A stretch of DNA of 64,000 nucleotides from Plectonema cf. radiosum LEGE 06105 (GTDB lineage: Bacteria; Cyanobacteriota; Cyanobacteriia; Cyanobacteriales; Nostocaceae), in contig NZ_JADEWL010000002.1 in assembly GCF_015207665.1 (NCBI RefSeq), positions 1-64,000 on the forward strand. The letters are read 5' to 3'. A program made the position numbers and the translations under genes. Positions 55,144 to 64,000 of this stretch are shown here, in pieces; the stretch's first letter is position 1, and each line of letters begins with the position of its first letter. The notes under the pieces are model-generated. The model was not told the DNA's origin. It did no database searches and saw only the letters and a program-made list of their open reading frames with translations.

Positions 55144-57801
55144 TCAGGTTGTTTCAGTTTTCTTTTTAGATTTAGTACCGGAAGTCTTGGATTTAGTCGT
55201 GGAAGTTTTTGATTTGGTGGTTTTGCGAGTTGATTTACCTTTAGGTGCTTTCTGGGCTAATAACTTCAAGGCTGTTTCTAAAGTTATGGTTTCTGGAGTT
55301 TCACCTTCTGGAATGCCGACATTTGTTTTGCCGTGCTTGATATAAACTCCATAAGGACCATCATAAATGTTTACGGCATCATTACTGTCTGGATGAGAAC
55401 CCAATTCCCGCAATGGTTGCTTGGCTTTACTTTTGCTACCACGTCCTTTTTTGGGTTCGGATAATAATTCTAAGGCTCTTTCTAAGGTGATACTCAATAC
55501 ATCATCACCGGCTTTTAAGGAACGGTAATCTTTGGCATCTTTAAGATTATGAACCACATAAGGGCCGAAACGTCCCAAATTAGCTTGGATGCTAGCTTTT
55601 GTTTCTGGATGCTCTCCTAATTTTCTGGGAAGCGAAAGTAAACCAACAGCCATTTCCACCGTTACGTCTTCTGGCTTGACATTTTTAGGCAGGGATGCTT
55701 GTTTTGGTTTCGGATTTTCTTCGGATTTCTCACCCAATTGAACGTAGGGACCGTAGGGACCAATCAACATAAAAATTGGCTGAGCAGTTTCTGGATGGAT
55801 ACCGACTTGATCGGGACCTTCGGTTTTCTGCTTGAGTAATTTCTCGACTTGTTTGGGATCGAGGTCAGCTGGAGTCAAATCTCTGGGAATCGAAGCTGTA
55901 ACTGTCTCATCACCATTTTCGGCTTCTAAATAAGCGCCAAATTTACCAATACGAATTTTGACATCTGGGATGTTCAAGTCCACAGTTCTTGATGTTAATA
56001 CATCAATGATTTTTTCTTGTTCCCTAACCAAGGTATCCAAACCTTTTTCACCTAGATAAAACTGTTTGAGATAAGGTAGCCATTCAGCTTCCCCGGTAGA
56101 AATATCATCAAGAGTTTGCTCCATTCTTGATGTAAAGCTGGGGTCTACCACATCCGGAAAGTGGGTTTCTAGCAACTTGGTGACGGCAAAAGCTGTAAAT
56201 GTGGGAATTAAAGCATTATTTGTTAATTGAGCATAGCCCTTATCAATGATGGTACCGATAATGCTCGCGTAGGTACTGGGACGACCAATTCCTTCACTTT
56301 CTAGGGTTTTCACCAAAGTTGCTTCGGTGTATCTGGCTGGTGGTTGGGTTTCGTGACCGACAGTTTCTAACTTTTGGCAATTAGGGCGATCGCCGACTTT
56401 TAAGTTTGGTAAAATGACTTCTTGATCTTCAAGGGCTGCTTCCGGGTCATCGGAACCTTCGACATAAGCTCTTAAAAATCCGGGAAAATCAATCCTTTTA
56501 CCCGAAGAACGAAAACCTGCATCTTCTACCTGTAAATGCATGGTGATTTGGGTTTGTCTGGCATCTGCCATCTGACAAGCAACGGTACGCTTCCAAATTA
56601 AATCATACAGTTGCAGTTCTCTACCGCTCAAACCAGTTTCTTGAGGGGTACGAAAAGTGCTTCCAGCTGGACGAATCGCTTCGTGTGCTTCTTGCGCTCC
56701 CTTGGATTTTGTCGTGTATTGCCGGATTTGGGGAGACAGAAATTCTTTACCGTAAAGCTTTTGTACACAGTCTCTAGCAGCGGTAATTGCTTGTTCCGAT
56801 AAATGTACCGAGTCGGTACGCATATAGGTAATATAACCTTGTTCGTAAAGGCTTTGAGCAACCCGCATCGTGTCCCGCGCCGAAAGCCGCAATTTACGGT
56901 TAGATTCTTGTTGCAGGGTGGAAGTTGTAAACGGAGGTGCTGGTTTGCGCGTTACCGGACGTTCCTCAAGATTTGTAACTTGCCAAGTTTTATTGTTTAA
57001 CCGTTGTTTTAGAGCTTCAGCCTCTTCCTCGTTGAGCAGAACAACTTGACGACCTACAGTAATTTGCCCGCTTGTCGAGTCAAAATCACTACCAGTTGCT
57101 AATTTGGTTCCTGCTAAAGTTACCAACACGGAATTAAATGATTGCTCCTTATTTGCTTTGCTAGATGCAGGACTTAAAGTCGCTTTCAAATCCCAATAGC
57201 TACCGATATTAAAAGCACGACGTTGCTGTTCCCGCTGCACCAACAACCGCACCGCTACCGATTGTACCCTTCCAGCAGATAAACCCCAGGCGATTTTCTT
57301 CCACAACAAAGGTGAAAGGGTATAGCCCACGAGTCGGTCTAAAATCCGTCGCGTTTCTTGAGCGCGAACTAGTTGTTCATCTACATCACGGGTATTTTGC
57401 AGCGCTTTTTTAATCGCTTCAGAGGTAATCTCATGAAACACCATCCGCTTTGTGGGAACTTTTGGTTTGAGCAATTGGTATAAATGCCAACTAATGCTTT
57501 CCCCTTCTCGGTCTTCATCAGTAGCCAGAATTAGTTCCGTTGCTTCTTTTAGCGCTTCTTTTAGCTGAGTGACAATTTGTTTTTTGTTTTTGGGAACGAC
57601 ATATAACGGTTCAAAATTAGCTTCTACATTCACTCCCAACTGAGCCCATTGTTGTCCTTTGACAGCAGCGGGAATTTCACTGGCTGACTGCGGTAAGTCA
57701 CGTACATGACCCATAGAAGCTTCTACTCGATAATCCGATGGCAAGTAGTTACGAATAGTTTTAGCTTTGGTTGGAGATTCGACAATAACGAGAGTTGACA
57801 T
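55144..57801 (-). CDS. topA: DNA topoisomerase I
   Basis: A type IA topoisomerase that relaxes negative supercoils. The 885 residues start with the TOPRIM MSTLVIVESPTKAKTI (Glu8) and LATDEDREGE (about 91-100). The catalytic Tyr is in YITYMRTDSVHLS near 323. The C-terminal half has several topoisomerase C-terminal repeats (VGIHPETAQPIF, LGEHPETKASI, LGSHPDSNDAV) without zinc-finger cysteines, then a Lys/Thr/Ser-rich tail. This layout is usual for cyanobacteria. Confidence 0.97.
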   Translation of the reverse strand: MSTLVIVESPTKAKTIRNYLPSDYRVEASMGHVRDLPQSASEIPAAVKGQQWAQLGVNVEANFEPLYVVPKNKKQIVTQLKEALKEATELILATDEDREGESISWHLYQLLKPKVPTKRMVFHEITSEAIKKALQNTRDVDEQLVRAQETRRILDRLVGYTLSPLLWKKIAWGLSAGRVQSVAVRLLVQREQQRRAFNIGSYWDLKATLSPASSKANKEQSFNSVLVTLAGTKLATGSDFDSTSGQITVGRQVVLLNEEEAEALKQRLNNKTWQVTNLEERPVTRKPAPPFTTSTLQQESNRKLRLSARDTMRVAQSLYEQGYITYMRTDSVHLSEQAITAARDCVQKLYGKEFLSPQIRQYTTKSKGAQEAHEAIRPAGSTFRTPQETGLSGRELQLYDLIWKRTVACQMADARQTQITMHLQVEDAGFRSSGKRIDFPGFLRAYVEGSDDPEAALEDQEVILPNLKVGDRPNCQKLETVGHETQPPARYTEATLVKTLESEGIGRPSTYASIIGTIIDKGYAQLTNNALIPTFTAFAVTKLLETHFPDVVDPSFTSRMEQTLDDISTGEAEWLPYLKQFYLGEKGLDTLVREQEKIIDVLTSRTVDLNIPDVKIRIGKFGAYLEAENGDETVTASIPRDLTPADLDPKQVEKLLKQKTEGPDQVGIHPETAQPIFMLIGPYGPYVQLGEKSEENPKPKQASLPKNVKPEDVTVEMAVGLLSLPRKLGEHPETKASIQANLGRFGPYVVHNLKDAKDYRSLKAGDDVLSITLERALELLSEPKKGRGSKSKAKQPLRELGSHPDSNDAVNIYDGPYGVYIKHGKTNVGIPEGETPETITLETALKLLAQKAPKGKSTRKTTKSKTSTTKSKTSGTKSKKKTETT

Positions 57802-58418
57802 GGAAGTTTCAAGAAAAAAATAGCGGCTTCGCTAAACAGTCATTTAGGGGACAATCAATAGGAAAATGTCAAGATATAATTTCACTACGGAGCAAGCAAT
57901 AACTGTTAGATTAACTGCTTGACCCGATTGAAAGCCTTAATATCTTCCCGAAAGACAATGGAAATGCCGACTCTAGGTAAGATTATTCAAATTGGTTGAT
58001 CGAGAAAGGCAGTCCTGTTCAATCTTTAACTTATATTGGGCATAATTGGCGACTACCATTTTTATTCATTGCAATTTTTCCCAAGGAATTGGCATGGCGA
58101 TAGGCGATGATCAAATACTTACCAAGTAAGAATAACAAGGTTTTTTGACAAGCATATTTTACAATTTTTTACATAAAAACGTTTTTTAATGGGTAATTAG
58201 TAATTAAATCCGTGGAATCCCTTTCAATCCGTGGTCAGAAATTATCGATAATATAGTAAAAACTGATACTTGTTTTGATATGGCGTAGTTTGGGGAAAAA
58301 AGTTGTGATAAGATAATGCAGGAGAAGTACGTTCGGTAATTGTGTTCTTGTTATTAAGTAAAAGTCGCAAGCAGCTTTCCGGATGTCGCCTCTGCACGGT
58401 TGGATTCTGGAGAGTTTT
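57802..58418. other. long leader region of the RNA-binding protein gene
   Basis: About 620 bases between the divergent topA and rbp genes, AT-rich with a T-rich stretch around 58140-58190. A long untranslated leader is typical of cold-induced cyanobacterial rbp genes. No gene was found. Confidence 0.45.
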
Positions 58419-58748
58419 ATGTCAATCTACGTTGGAAATTTAGCATACGATGTTACTCAGGAAGACCTTACTAAGGTGTTTGCTGAGTACGGTGGTGTGA
58501 AGCGTGTTCAGTTACCTACCGATAGGGAAACTGGTAGAGCGCGAGGTTTTGGTTTTGTGGAAATGGAATCAGAAGCCGCAGAAAACGAAGCTATTCAAGC
58601 CTTGGATGGTGCCGAATGGATGGGTCGAGTTATGAAAGTTAACAAAGCCAGGCCGCGAGAAGACAGAGGCGGTGGTGGTGGCGGTGGCGGACGCTCCGGT
58701 GGCGGACGCTCCGGTGGGGGAAGCTGGGGTAGAGATAATAGCTATTAG
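58419..58748 (+). CDS. RRM-domain RNA-binding protein (cyanobacterial Rbp)
   Basis: A 109-residue RNA-binding protein with one RRM: RNP2 IYVGNLAY (about 3-10) and RNP1 RGFGFVEM (about 44-51), followed by a Gly/Arg/Ser-rich tail. Cyanobacterial Rbps are often cold-regulated and bind U-rich RNA. I start at the ATG at 58419, which has TGGAGAG at the right distance and gives the usual MSIYVGNL start; the frame is open 12 codons upstream. A hairpin terminator follows. Confidence 0.93.
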   Translation: MSIYVGNLAYDVTQEDLTKVFAEYGGVKRVQLPTDRETGRARGFGFVEMESEAAENEAIQALDGAEWMGRVMKVNKARPREDRGGGGGGGGRSGGGRSGGGSWGRDNSY

Positions 58749-58920
58749 GTATTATGCAAGTCTTAATATTTGATTGATTTTAATCATAGCTATACTGTAA
58801 ACGGATAAAAACTTGAGTATCTGCGATATTCTAAGCGTAAGCTCATGCTTGGCTAACACTTCGTTGATAATGGCACTTTTAAACCGTTTTTAGTATTGCC
58901 TTAAGCTAAATATTATTTTT

Positions 58921-58956
58921 AAGTAGGGATATTTCACAAGTGGAATGTCCCTACTT
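58921..58956 (+). terminator. hairpin downstream of rbp
   Basis: AAGTAGGGA (58921-58929) pairs with TCCCTACTT (58948-58956), followed by ATTATTTT. It lies 170 bases beyond the stop and may end the rbp transcript. Confidence 0.5.
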
Positions 58957-59317
58957 ATTATTTTGATTACCAGACTTAATGGTTCATGTGATTAATTTTG
59001 ATAGTCCCTTGGTAGTGGGAGCGAGACGCTCCCAGATAGCCAATAGCGAGCTAGAAGTATGCCCTATGATGCGCTTCGCGTCACGCTTTGCCCTCCGGGT
59101 AGGCTACGCCAACGCACTAGGAATTACGAATTACCCGCCAGAATTAATCACATGAAGCACTAGTTCCCAGGCTGAGTCGGGCAGCCAGAGCAGCAAGAGT
59201 AAAATTAAAAGAAGAATTTTGGTTTATCGTCATCCCTAAGTGATGAATATTTGGGAAAAAACAATAGAATTAACACAGTTAGTATGAAAGTCGGTGGAGT
59301 CAAAACCTATATATCTC
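58957..59317. other. intergenic region upstream of ndhB
   Basis: Contains the perfect hairpin GGGAGCG-AGA-CGCTCCC (59017-59033) and a common cyanobacterial repeat, CTTCGCGTCACGC...GTAGGCTACGCCAACGC, near 59070-59117. No gene. Confidence 0.5.
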
Positions 59318-60871
59318 ATGGATTTTGTTAATCTCGCATCCCAGTTAAATGCTGGAACGATAGTACCGGAAGGAATTGTAATAATCACCTTCTTAGGGGT
59401 TTTGATCGTAGATTTGATTTTAGGACGTTCGTCTTCGCGCTGGATTGGATATCTAGCAGTAGCAGGTTTACTTGCTTCTATCGTCGCGTTGTATTTTCAA
59501 TGGGACAATATTAATCCCATCTCATTTCTTGGTGCGTTTAACGGCGATGACCTGAGTGTGATGTTTCGCGGTATTATTGCACTATCTGCGGCTGTCACCA
59601 TTTTGATGTCAATTCGCTACGTTGAACAAAGTGGTACGGCATTAGCAGAATTTATTGCTATTTTGCTCACCGCTACTCTGGGAGCGATGTTTTTATCAGG
59701 GGCGAATGAGTTGGTGATGATTTTCATCTCCTTAGAAACCCTGAGTATCTCCTCTTATTTATTGACAGGTTATACCAAGCGTGACCCACGCTCAAATGAA
59801 GCCGCACTCAAATATTTATTGATTGGTGCTTCTAGTACGGCTGTATTTTTGTATGGCGTTTCTCTACTATACGGTTTATCCGGCGGACAAACTCAACTAA
59901 GCGCGATCGCCAATGGTATTGAAGCGGCAAACTTAGGTCAGTCTTTGGGTGTAGTGATTGCTTTGGTATTTGTAATTGCTGGTATTGGCTTTAAAATTTC
60001 TGCGGCACCTTTTCACCAATGGACACCGGATGTATATGAAGGCGCACCGACTCCGGTAATTGCGTTTTTATCTGTGGGTTCTAAAGCTGCGGGTTTTGCT
60101 TTGGCTATCCGGTTGCTAACATCAGTTTTCCCCCTCGTCGCTGGTGAGTGGAGATTTGTATTTACTGCTCTAGCGGTATTAAGCCTGATATTGGGTAATG
60201 TGGTCGCTCTTGCTCAAACCAGTATGAAGCGGATGCTAGCTTATTCATCCATTGCTCAAGCAGGGTTTGTGATGATTGGCTTGATTGCCGGTACACAAGC
60301 AGGATATTCGAGCATGATGTTTTACTTGCTAGTTTACCTGTTTATGAACTTATGTGGTTTTAGCTGCGTAATTTTGTTCTCCCTGCGGACGGGAACCGAC
60401 CAAATTACCGAGTACTCTGGTTTATATCAGAAAGACCCACTTTTGACTTTAGGATTAAGTCTTTCTTTGCTTTCTTTGGGAGGTATTCCTCCTTTGGCTG
60501 GGTTCTTTGGTAAAATTTATCTGTTTTGGGCAGGTTGGCAAGCTGGTCTTTATGGATTAGTTTTACTGGGGTTAGTCACTAGTGTGGTTTCGATCTACTA
60601 CTACATTCGTGTGGTTAAAATGATGGTAGTCAAGGAACCCCAAGAAATGTCCGATGCAGTCAAGAATTATCCCCCAATCAGTTGGAATTTACCTGGGTTA
60701 AGACCTTTGCAAGTTGGTTTGGTAGTAACTTTAATTGCTACTTCTATAGCCGGAATTCTATCAAATCCTTTATTTACATTGGCGAATAACTCTGTTGCGA
60801 ACACTCCGATGTTGCAGCAATCGATGCTTGTTAATCCTCAAGTCAGTGTAGTTACAACTCAACAACCTTAA
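59318..60871 (+). CDS. ndhB: NAD(P)H-quinone oxidoreductase subunit 2 (NdhB)
   Basis: NdhB is a proton-pumping, Nuo N-like membrane subunit of the thylakoid NDH-1 complex, used in respiration, cyclic electron flow and CO2 uptake. The product has about fourteen helices; conserved blocks include [43 protein letters not shown] and [33 protein letters not shown] start at the ATG at 59318 ([11 protein letters not shown]); a GTG at 59294 would add eight residues. 517 residues. Confidence 0.97.
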   Translation: MDFVNLASQLNAGTIVPEGIVIITFLGVLIVDLILGRSSSRWIGYLAVAGLLASIVALYFQWDNINPISFLGAFNGDDLSVMFRGIIALSAAVTILMSIRYVEQSGTALAEFIAILLTATLGAMFLSGANELVMIFISLETLSISSYLLTGYTKRDPRSNEAALKYLLIGASSTAVFLYGVSLLYGLSGGQTQLSAIANGIEAANLGQSLGVVIALVFVIAGIGFKISAAPFHQWTPDVYEGAPTPVIAFLSVGSKAAGFALAIRLLTSVFPLVAGEWRFVFTALAVLSLILGNVVALAQTSMKRMLAYSSIAQAGFVMIGLIAGTQAGYSSMMFYLLVYLFMNLCGFSCVILFSLRTGTDQITEYSGLYQKDPLLTLGLSLSLLSLGGIPPLAGFFGKIYLFWAGWQAGLYGLVLLGLVTSVVSIYYYIRVVKMMVVKEPQEMSDAVKNYPPISWNLPGLRPLQVGLVVTLIATSIAGILSNPLFTLANNSVANTPMLQQSMLVNPQVSVVTTQQP

Positions 60872-60960
60872 TTGGTATTTACGTCTTCACTTGCTTTTTC
60901 AAGAAGCAGTTTGAAGATGATTTTTCGTGAATAAATAAGAGTTATTTTTGATCAACATCA

Positions 60961-60995
60961 AATGGCTGTTCGCAAATTGTGGACAGTCATTTTTG
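60961..60995 (+). terminator. intrinsic terminator after ndhB
   Basis: ATGGCTGT and ACAGTCAT form a stem with one G-T pair, followed by a T run, 90 bases beyond the ndhB stop. Confidence 0.7.
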
Positions 60996-61023
60996 TAAGT
61001 ATAGTGAGTTGGACAAAAATTAG

Positions 61024-61088
61024 AGAAGTCGGGTTTTTAGGATAAATATTCCGTAACATCACAAAATAGTCATAAAAACCCGACTTCT
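61024..61088. repeat. GAAGTCGGGTTTTT palindromic element (best copy)
   Basis: AGAAGTCGGGTTTTT (61024-61038) and AAAAACCCGACTTCT (61074-61088) are perfect 15-base inverted repeats around a 35-base spacer. Same family as 28761-28822. The rest of the 60872-61267 gap has nothing else I recognise. Confidence 0.85.
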
Positions 61089-61267
61089 AGACAAAGATTA
61101 AAAAAATATTAAAATTGTTATCTGAGTACCTATTTTTTTAAGCTAATGAATTCTAAAATTTTCATTAAGTTAGGTTAAATTAACTTAACAGGCTGCTTAC
61201 TACCCGTTTCGATGCGCTTTCGTTTTGTTTTTTGCTAACTAAGCAGTTTGAATAAGGAATATTAGAG

Positions 61268-61975
61268 ATGAAAGAAGTTCTGGCACATATTGAGAAGAAG
61301 AAGCAAGAGTTTGCGAAGTTGGAATTTTTTGAATTTCTAGAAGATAAAAGTATTCCACCCAGACAAAGACTTGGTTTTGCACCTTGTTTTGTACCTTTTG
61401 TGATGGGATTTGGAGAGTTAAATCGATATGTTTGGCGAGATGAATCAACAAATGACCCAATTCAAGCTATCATCAATCAACATACCTATGAAGATGATGG
61501 TCATTGGATTTGGTTTTTAGAAGATTTGACAAAGTTAGGTTTCGATATGGCATCGACTTTTACAGATGCAACAAGATTTATTTGGAGTAAAGAAATTCAA
61601 GTTTCGCGACAAACATTTTATGAAATATATCGATGTACTTATAAGGCTGCTCCGATTCATAAATTAGTAGCAATAGAAGCAATAGAAGCAATAGCAGATA
61701 TTTTCCTATCAACGACTACTTTGGTAGCTAAAGAATTAGAATTAACTTCTGGTATTGAATATAAATATTTCGGAATGCATCATTACTCAATTGATTCTAA
61801 TCATAGTATGGATTCCGTTGAAAGTGTAGAATCTATTTCTAATATAAAGTTAGAAAAAGATGTAGAGGAAGAAGCTTTGGAATTAGTCAATGAAATGTTT
61901 GATTTGTTTACGATATTCGTTGATGTACTTGTGAAGTATGCCAAAAGATACGAGCTTGAAAGCTTATCAATATGA
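61268..61975 (+). CDS. candidate heme-oxygenase-like diiron (HDO) protein
   Basis: An all-helical 235-residue protein, about the size of heme-oxygenase-like diiron oxidases/oxygenases (UndA, SznF, CADD). The likely metal ligands are all present: Glu75 and His79 (HTYEDDGHW), Glu137 or Glu140 (AIEAIEAIAD), and His172-x3-Asp176-x2-His179 (HHYSIDSNH). The pattern HTYEDDGHWxWFLEDLTKLGF looks conserved. A His-x3-Asp-x2-His core helix is characteristic for the group. The substrate is unknown; earlier annotations would call it hypothetical. It is convergent with the signalling kinase gene, nine bases away. Confidence 0.6.
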   Translation: MKEVLAHIEKKKQEFAKLEFFEFLEDKSIPPRQRLGFAPCFVPFVMGFGELNRYVWRDESTNDPIQAIINQHTYEDDGHWIWFLEDLTKLGFDMASTFTDATRFIWSKEIQVSRQTFYEIYRCTYKAAPIHKLVAIEAIEAIADIFLSTTTLVAKELELTSGIEYKYFGMHHYSIDSNHSMDSVESVESISNIKLEKDVEEEALELVNEMFDLFTIFVDVLVKYAKRYELESLSI

Positions 61976-61984
61976 TAGTGATTT

Positions 61985-64000
61985 TTATTGATGGCACAAC
62001 TGCATCGGTATATCAATTATAAATTCAGTTCCCTCTCCCACTGTGGAATTACAAATTAATTGACCTTTGTGTTTATCAACAATAATTTGATAGCTAATTG
62101 ATAAACCCAATCCCGTACCACTTCCTACAGGTTTAGTAGTAAAAAACGGGTCAAATATTCTCCGTTTTACTTTTTGTTCAATTCCAGAACCGTTATCTGA
62201 AATGCGAATTCTTGCTGTATTGGAATTGAGGATTTCTGTAACAATACGAATTATCAAATTTTCTCTTGTTTGATGGTTTGTTTGTGAATCTTCTAATGCA
62301 TCGATGGCATTACTAAGAATATTCATAAACACTTGATTAAGTTGACCTGGATAACAACTAATTTGAGATAGTTGTCCATATTCTTTAATGATTTGGATTT
62401 CTGGACGACTATCTTTTGCTTTAAATCGGTGTTGCAAAATCATCAAAGTATTTTCTATTCCTTCATGGATATCCACGGTTTTTATTTCTGCTTCATCTAA
62501 GCGAGAGAAATTACGTAAACCTAAAATAATTGTACGAATACGTGAAGTTCCTATTTCTATTGATTTGAGAAGTTTGGGTAAATCTTCGATGATAAAATCT
62601 AAATCCATTTCTGAAGATTTTTTGGCAACAATAGAGTTATAATTTGTATTTTCTTGCTGATAAATAGCAATCAAATCGAGTAAATCTTTAACGTATTGAT
62701 TAGCATGATTAATATTGCCATGAATAAAATTTACTGGATTATTAATTTCATGGGCAATTCCCGCTACCATTTGCCCTAAGCTTGACATTTTCTCAGTTTG
62801 AATCAAATGGGATTGGGTACTTTGTAAGTCTTGTAAAGCTTGTTTCAAAATTTGATTTTTATCACTAATTTCTTGGGTTCTCCGCGCAACTTTTTCCTCT
62901 AAGCTTTGATTGTAATGTTCCAAATCTTCTTTGGCTTCTACTAAATTATTATAAAGTATTGCATTTTTAAGGGAAATTGCAGCTTGATTAGTAATTAAAT
63001 TCAGTAACTTTATGCGATTACGAGTAAATACTCCTGCTGTCAACTTATTTTCAAGATAAAGAATTCCAAATAATTTGCCTTGATTAATGATTGGGATACA
63101 CAATATGCTTTTGGGTTTTTCGCTGAGTATATAGCTATCAGCAAGTAAAAAGTTTGGAATTGTAGTATCATCTATTCCTATGGTTTCCTTAGTGCGTTTG
63201 ACGTAATTGATTAAACCTACTGGAACAGTTGTGCTAGATTCTAAGGGAATACATGGTAATTCTGTGAAAATGGAAGAGGTATTAGAATTACAACTAATTG
63301 CAGTAAGTTCTAAGTCTAATTTAGTATTTTTGTTTAATATTAAGGCAGATTTGGAAGCTCCTGCATTCTGGGTAATTACTTCCATTAATGTAGAAAGCAA
63401 ATCTTCTAATTTTATTTGTTCGGAAAGTGCTTGAGAAGCTTTAATGACTGATTCTAAATCTAAATATGCGGAAATAGTACTGTTAGAACCAGAAATACTT
63501 TTACGATTACTAATTTCAGGTAGACGTGTAGCTTTACTTCCAGAAATTTTCTCCTGGGGATGAAAATCTGTTTCTTTGTGTAAAAGAATATGACTAAGTA
63601 ATTGAGGATAGCGTTTTTGTAAATCCTTTACTTTAGCTTTTGCACCCCAACGAATATAACCATGATAAGCGTCATCAAGATAAGCTTTGGCTATTTTTTG
63701 TTTACCCCATTTCAAATAGAATTTAGCAGCAAGTTCGTTAGCTAATGCTTCTTCGTGGGTATATTCGTTTTCTTTAGCTCCACTAATAGCAAGTTCGTAA
63801 CAATCTATTGCTTCAAGGTATTGATCTGTAACTCTATATAATTCGGCTTCTACCAGATAAAATTTATGTAAATAATTCATGGGAGCATAATACGCCCATT
63901 TTTTTAACTTTATCTGATTGGCTTCGACTAGGGTAAGTAAATTTTCTTGTTCTGATTCTCCCTGAGAATATAAGGCTAAAGCTGTTAAAGATTCATAAAA
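61985..64000 (-). CDS. giant signalling kinase, C-terminal part (TPR-GAF-histidine kinase), partial
   Basis: The frame is open through position 64000, so the gene runs off the window; an apparent Met at 63880 is internal. Reading from the edge: helical TPR-like part of the AAA-type region (ENLLTLVEANQIKLKKWAYYAPMNYLHKFYLVEAELYRV), a GAF domain (about ISAYLDLESVIKASQALSEQIK...ILYLENKLTAGVFTRNRIKLL), a coiled coil, a HisKA H-box (GIAHEINNPVNFIHG) and HATPase_c (NQVFMNILSNAIDAL, DNGSGI, GTGLGLSIS). It matches the C-terminus of cyanobacterial Ser/Thr kinase-histidine kinase hybrids (HstK-like), whose N-terminal Ser/Thr kinase and AAA parts would lie outside the window. Confidence 0.9.
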   Translation of the reverse strand, partial: FYESLTALALYSQGESEQENLLTLVEANQIKLKKWAYYAPMNYLHKFYLVEAELYRVTDQYLEAIDCYELAISGAKENEYTHEEALANELAAKFYLKWGKQKIAKAYLDDAYHGYIRWGAKAKVKDLQKRYPQLLSHILLHKETDFHPQEKISGSKATRLPEISNRKSISGSNSTISAYLDLESVIKASQALSEQIKLEDLLSTLMEVITQNAGASKSALILNKNTKLDLELTAISCNSNTSSIFTELPCIPLESSTTVPVGLINYVKRTKETIGIDDTTIPNFLLADSYILSEKPKSILCIPIINQGKLFGILYLENKLTAGVFTRNRIKLLNLITNQAAISLKNAILYNNLVEAKEDLEHYNQSLEEKVARRTQEISDKNQILKQALQDLQSTQSHLIQTEKMSSLGQMVAGIAHEINNPVNFIHGNINHANQYVKDLLDLIAIYQQENTNYNSIVAKKSSEMDLDFIIEDLPKLLKSIEIGTSRIRTIILGLRNFSRLDEAEIKTVDIHEGIENTLMILQHRFKAKDSRPEIQIIKEYGQLSQISCYPGQLNQVFMNILSNAIDALEDSQTNHQTRENLIIRIVTEILNSNTARIRISDNGSGIEQKVKRRIFDPFFTTKPVGSGTGLGLSISYQIIVDKHKGQLICNSTVGEGTEFIIDIPMQLCHQ

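Noticed and set aside
63878-63880. Met at 63880 considered as the start of the histidine kinase
   Set aside because: The frame is open to the window edge and encodes the conserved NQIKLKKWAYYAP segment, so the gene is truncated by the window, not by a start codon.

Overview
The window comes from a filamentous, heterocyst-type cyanobacterium (Nostocales-like). Evidence: frequent HIP1 octamers (GCGATCGC), heptanucleotide tandem repeats (STRRs) at many gene borders, cyanobacterial housekeeping genes (ndhB, btpA, a PucC-type carrier, a one-RRM RNA-binding protein) and a HetP-like gene. The genus cannot be named from the sequence alone. The DNA is AT-rich. No rRNA, tRNA, CRISPR array or transposase was seen.

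Layout: 0-3.6 kb holds ispF, then a minus-strand three-gene cassette (a DNA-base-hypermodification-type protein, a DUF1643 protein and a two-domain MazG protein). 3.8-8.4 kb holds a lipoprotein substrate-binding protein, larB, a small membrane protein and argH. 8.4-13.8 kb holds a CHASE2-PAS-GGDEF protein, a VKOR-thioredoxin fusion and btpA. 14.1-22 kb holds a probable structured ncRNA with a strong promoter, rimO, a DEAD-box helicase, an aldo/keto reductase, a PucC-family carrier and an IMPase-like phosphatase. 22-24.2 kb holds a DevCA-type ABC pair. 25-35.2 kb holds a group of seven genes that reads as a small-molecule pathway: GH3 adenylase, JmjC/cupin hydroxylase, Asp/Asn-hydroxylase-like protein, MFS carrier, B12-radical SAM enzyme, Rieske oxygenase and alpha-oxoamine synthase. 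35.3-38.1 kb holds mnmE, a small Cys-rich protein and a Uma2 nuclease. 38.1-45.6 kb holds a minus-strand surface-protein operon (DUF11/SdrD-like protein, 1203-residue beta-barrel, Gly-rich DUF11 protein). 47-50.1 kb holds hetP-like, a membrane cytochrome b, a Rieske oxygenase and a divergent TetR regulator. 50.2-57.8 kb holds a PgpH-type HD phosphodiesterase, an ADP-ribosylglycohydrolase-like pseudoenzyme, a small ORF coupled to aroQ, and topA. 58.4-64 kb holds rbp, ndhB, a heme-oxygenase-like diiron protein candidate and the 3' part of a giant signalling kinase that leaves the window.

The strongest leads for undescribed biology are: (1) the DNA-hypermodification-like cassette, whose largest protein ends in a sliding-clamp-binding motif; (2) the GH3/AONS/Rieske/B12-radical SAM gene group, which has no PKS or NRPS; (3) the possible heme-oxygenase-like diiron oxidase at 61.3 kb; (4) the ncRNA at 14.1 kb; (5) a 46-codon ORF overlapping aroQ. 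The window also holds several families of palindromic dispersed repeats, one of which lies in frame inside the PgpH gene.

All functional calls come from motif recognition by eye. No database search was run. Where the longest open frame begins in repeat DNA or at a weak TTG/GTG, I chose the internal start supported by a Shine-Dalgarno sequence or by family usage, and say so.
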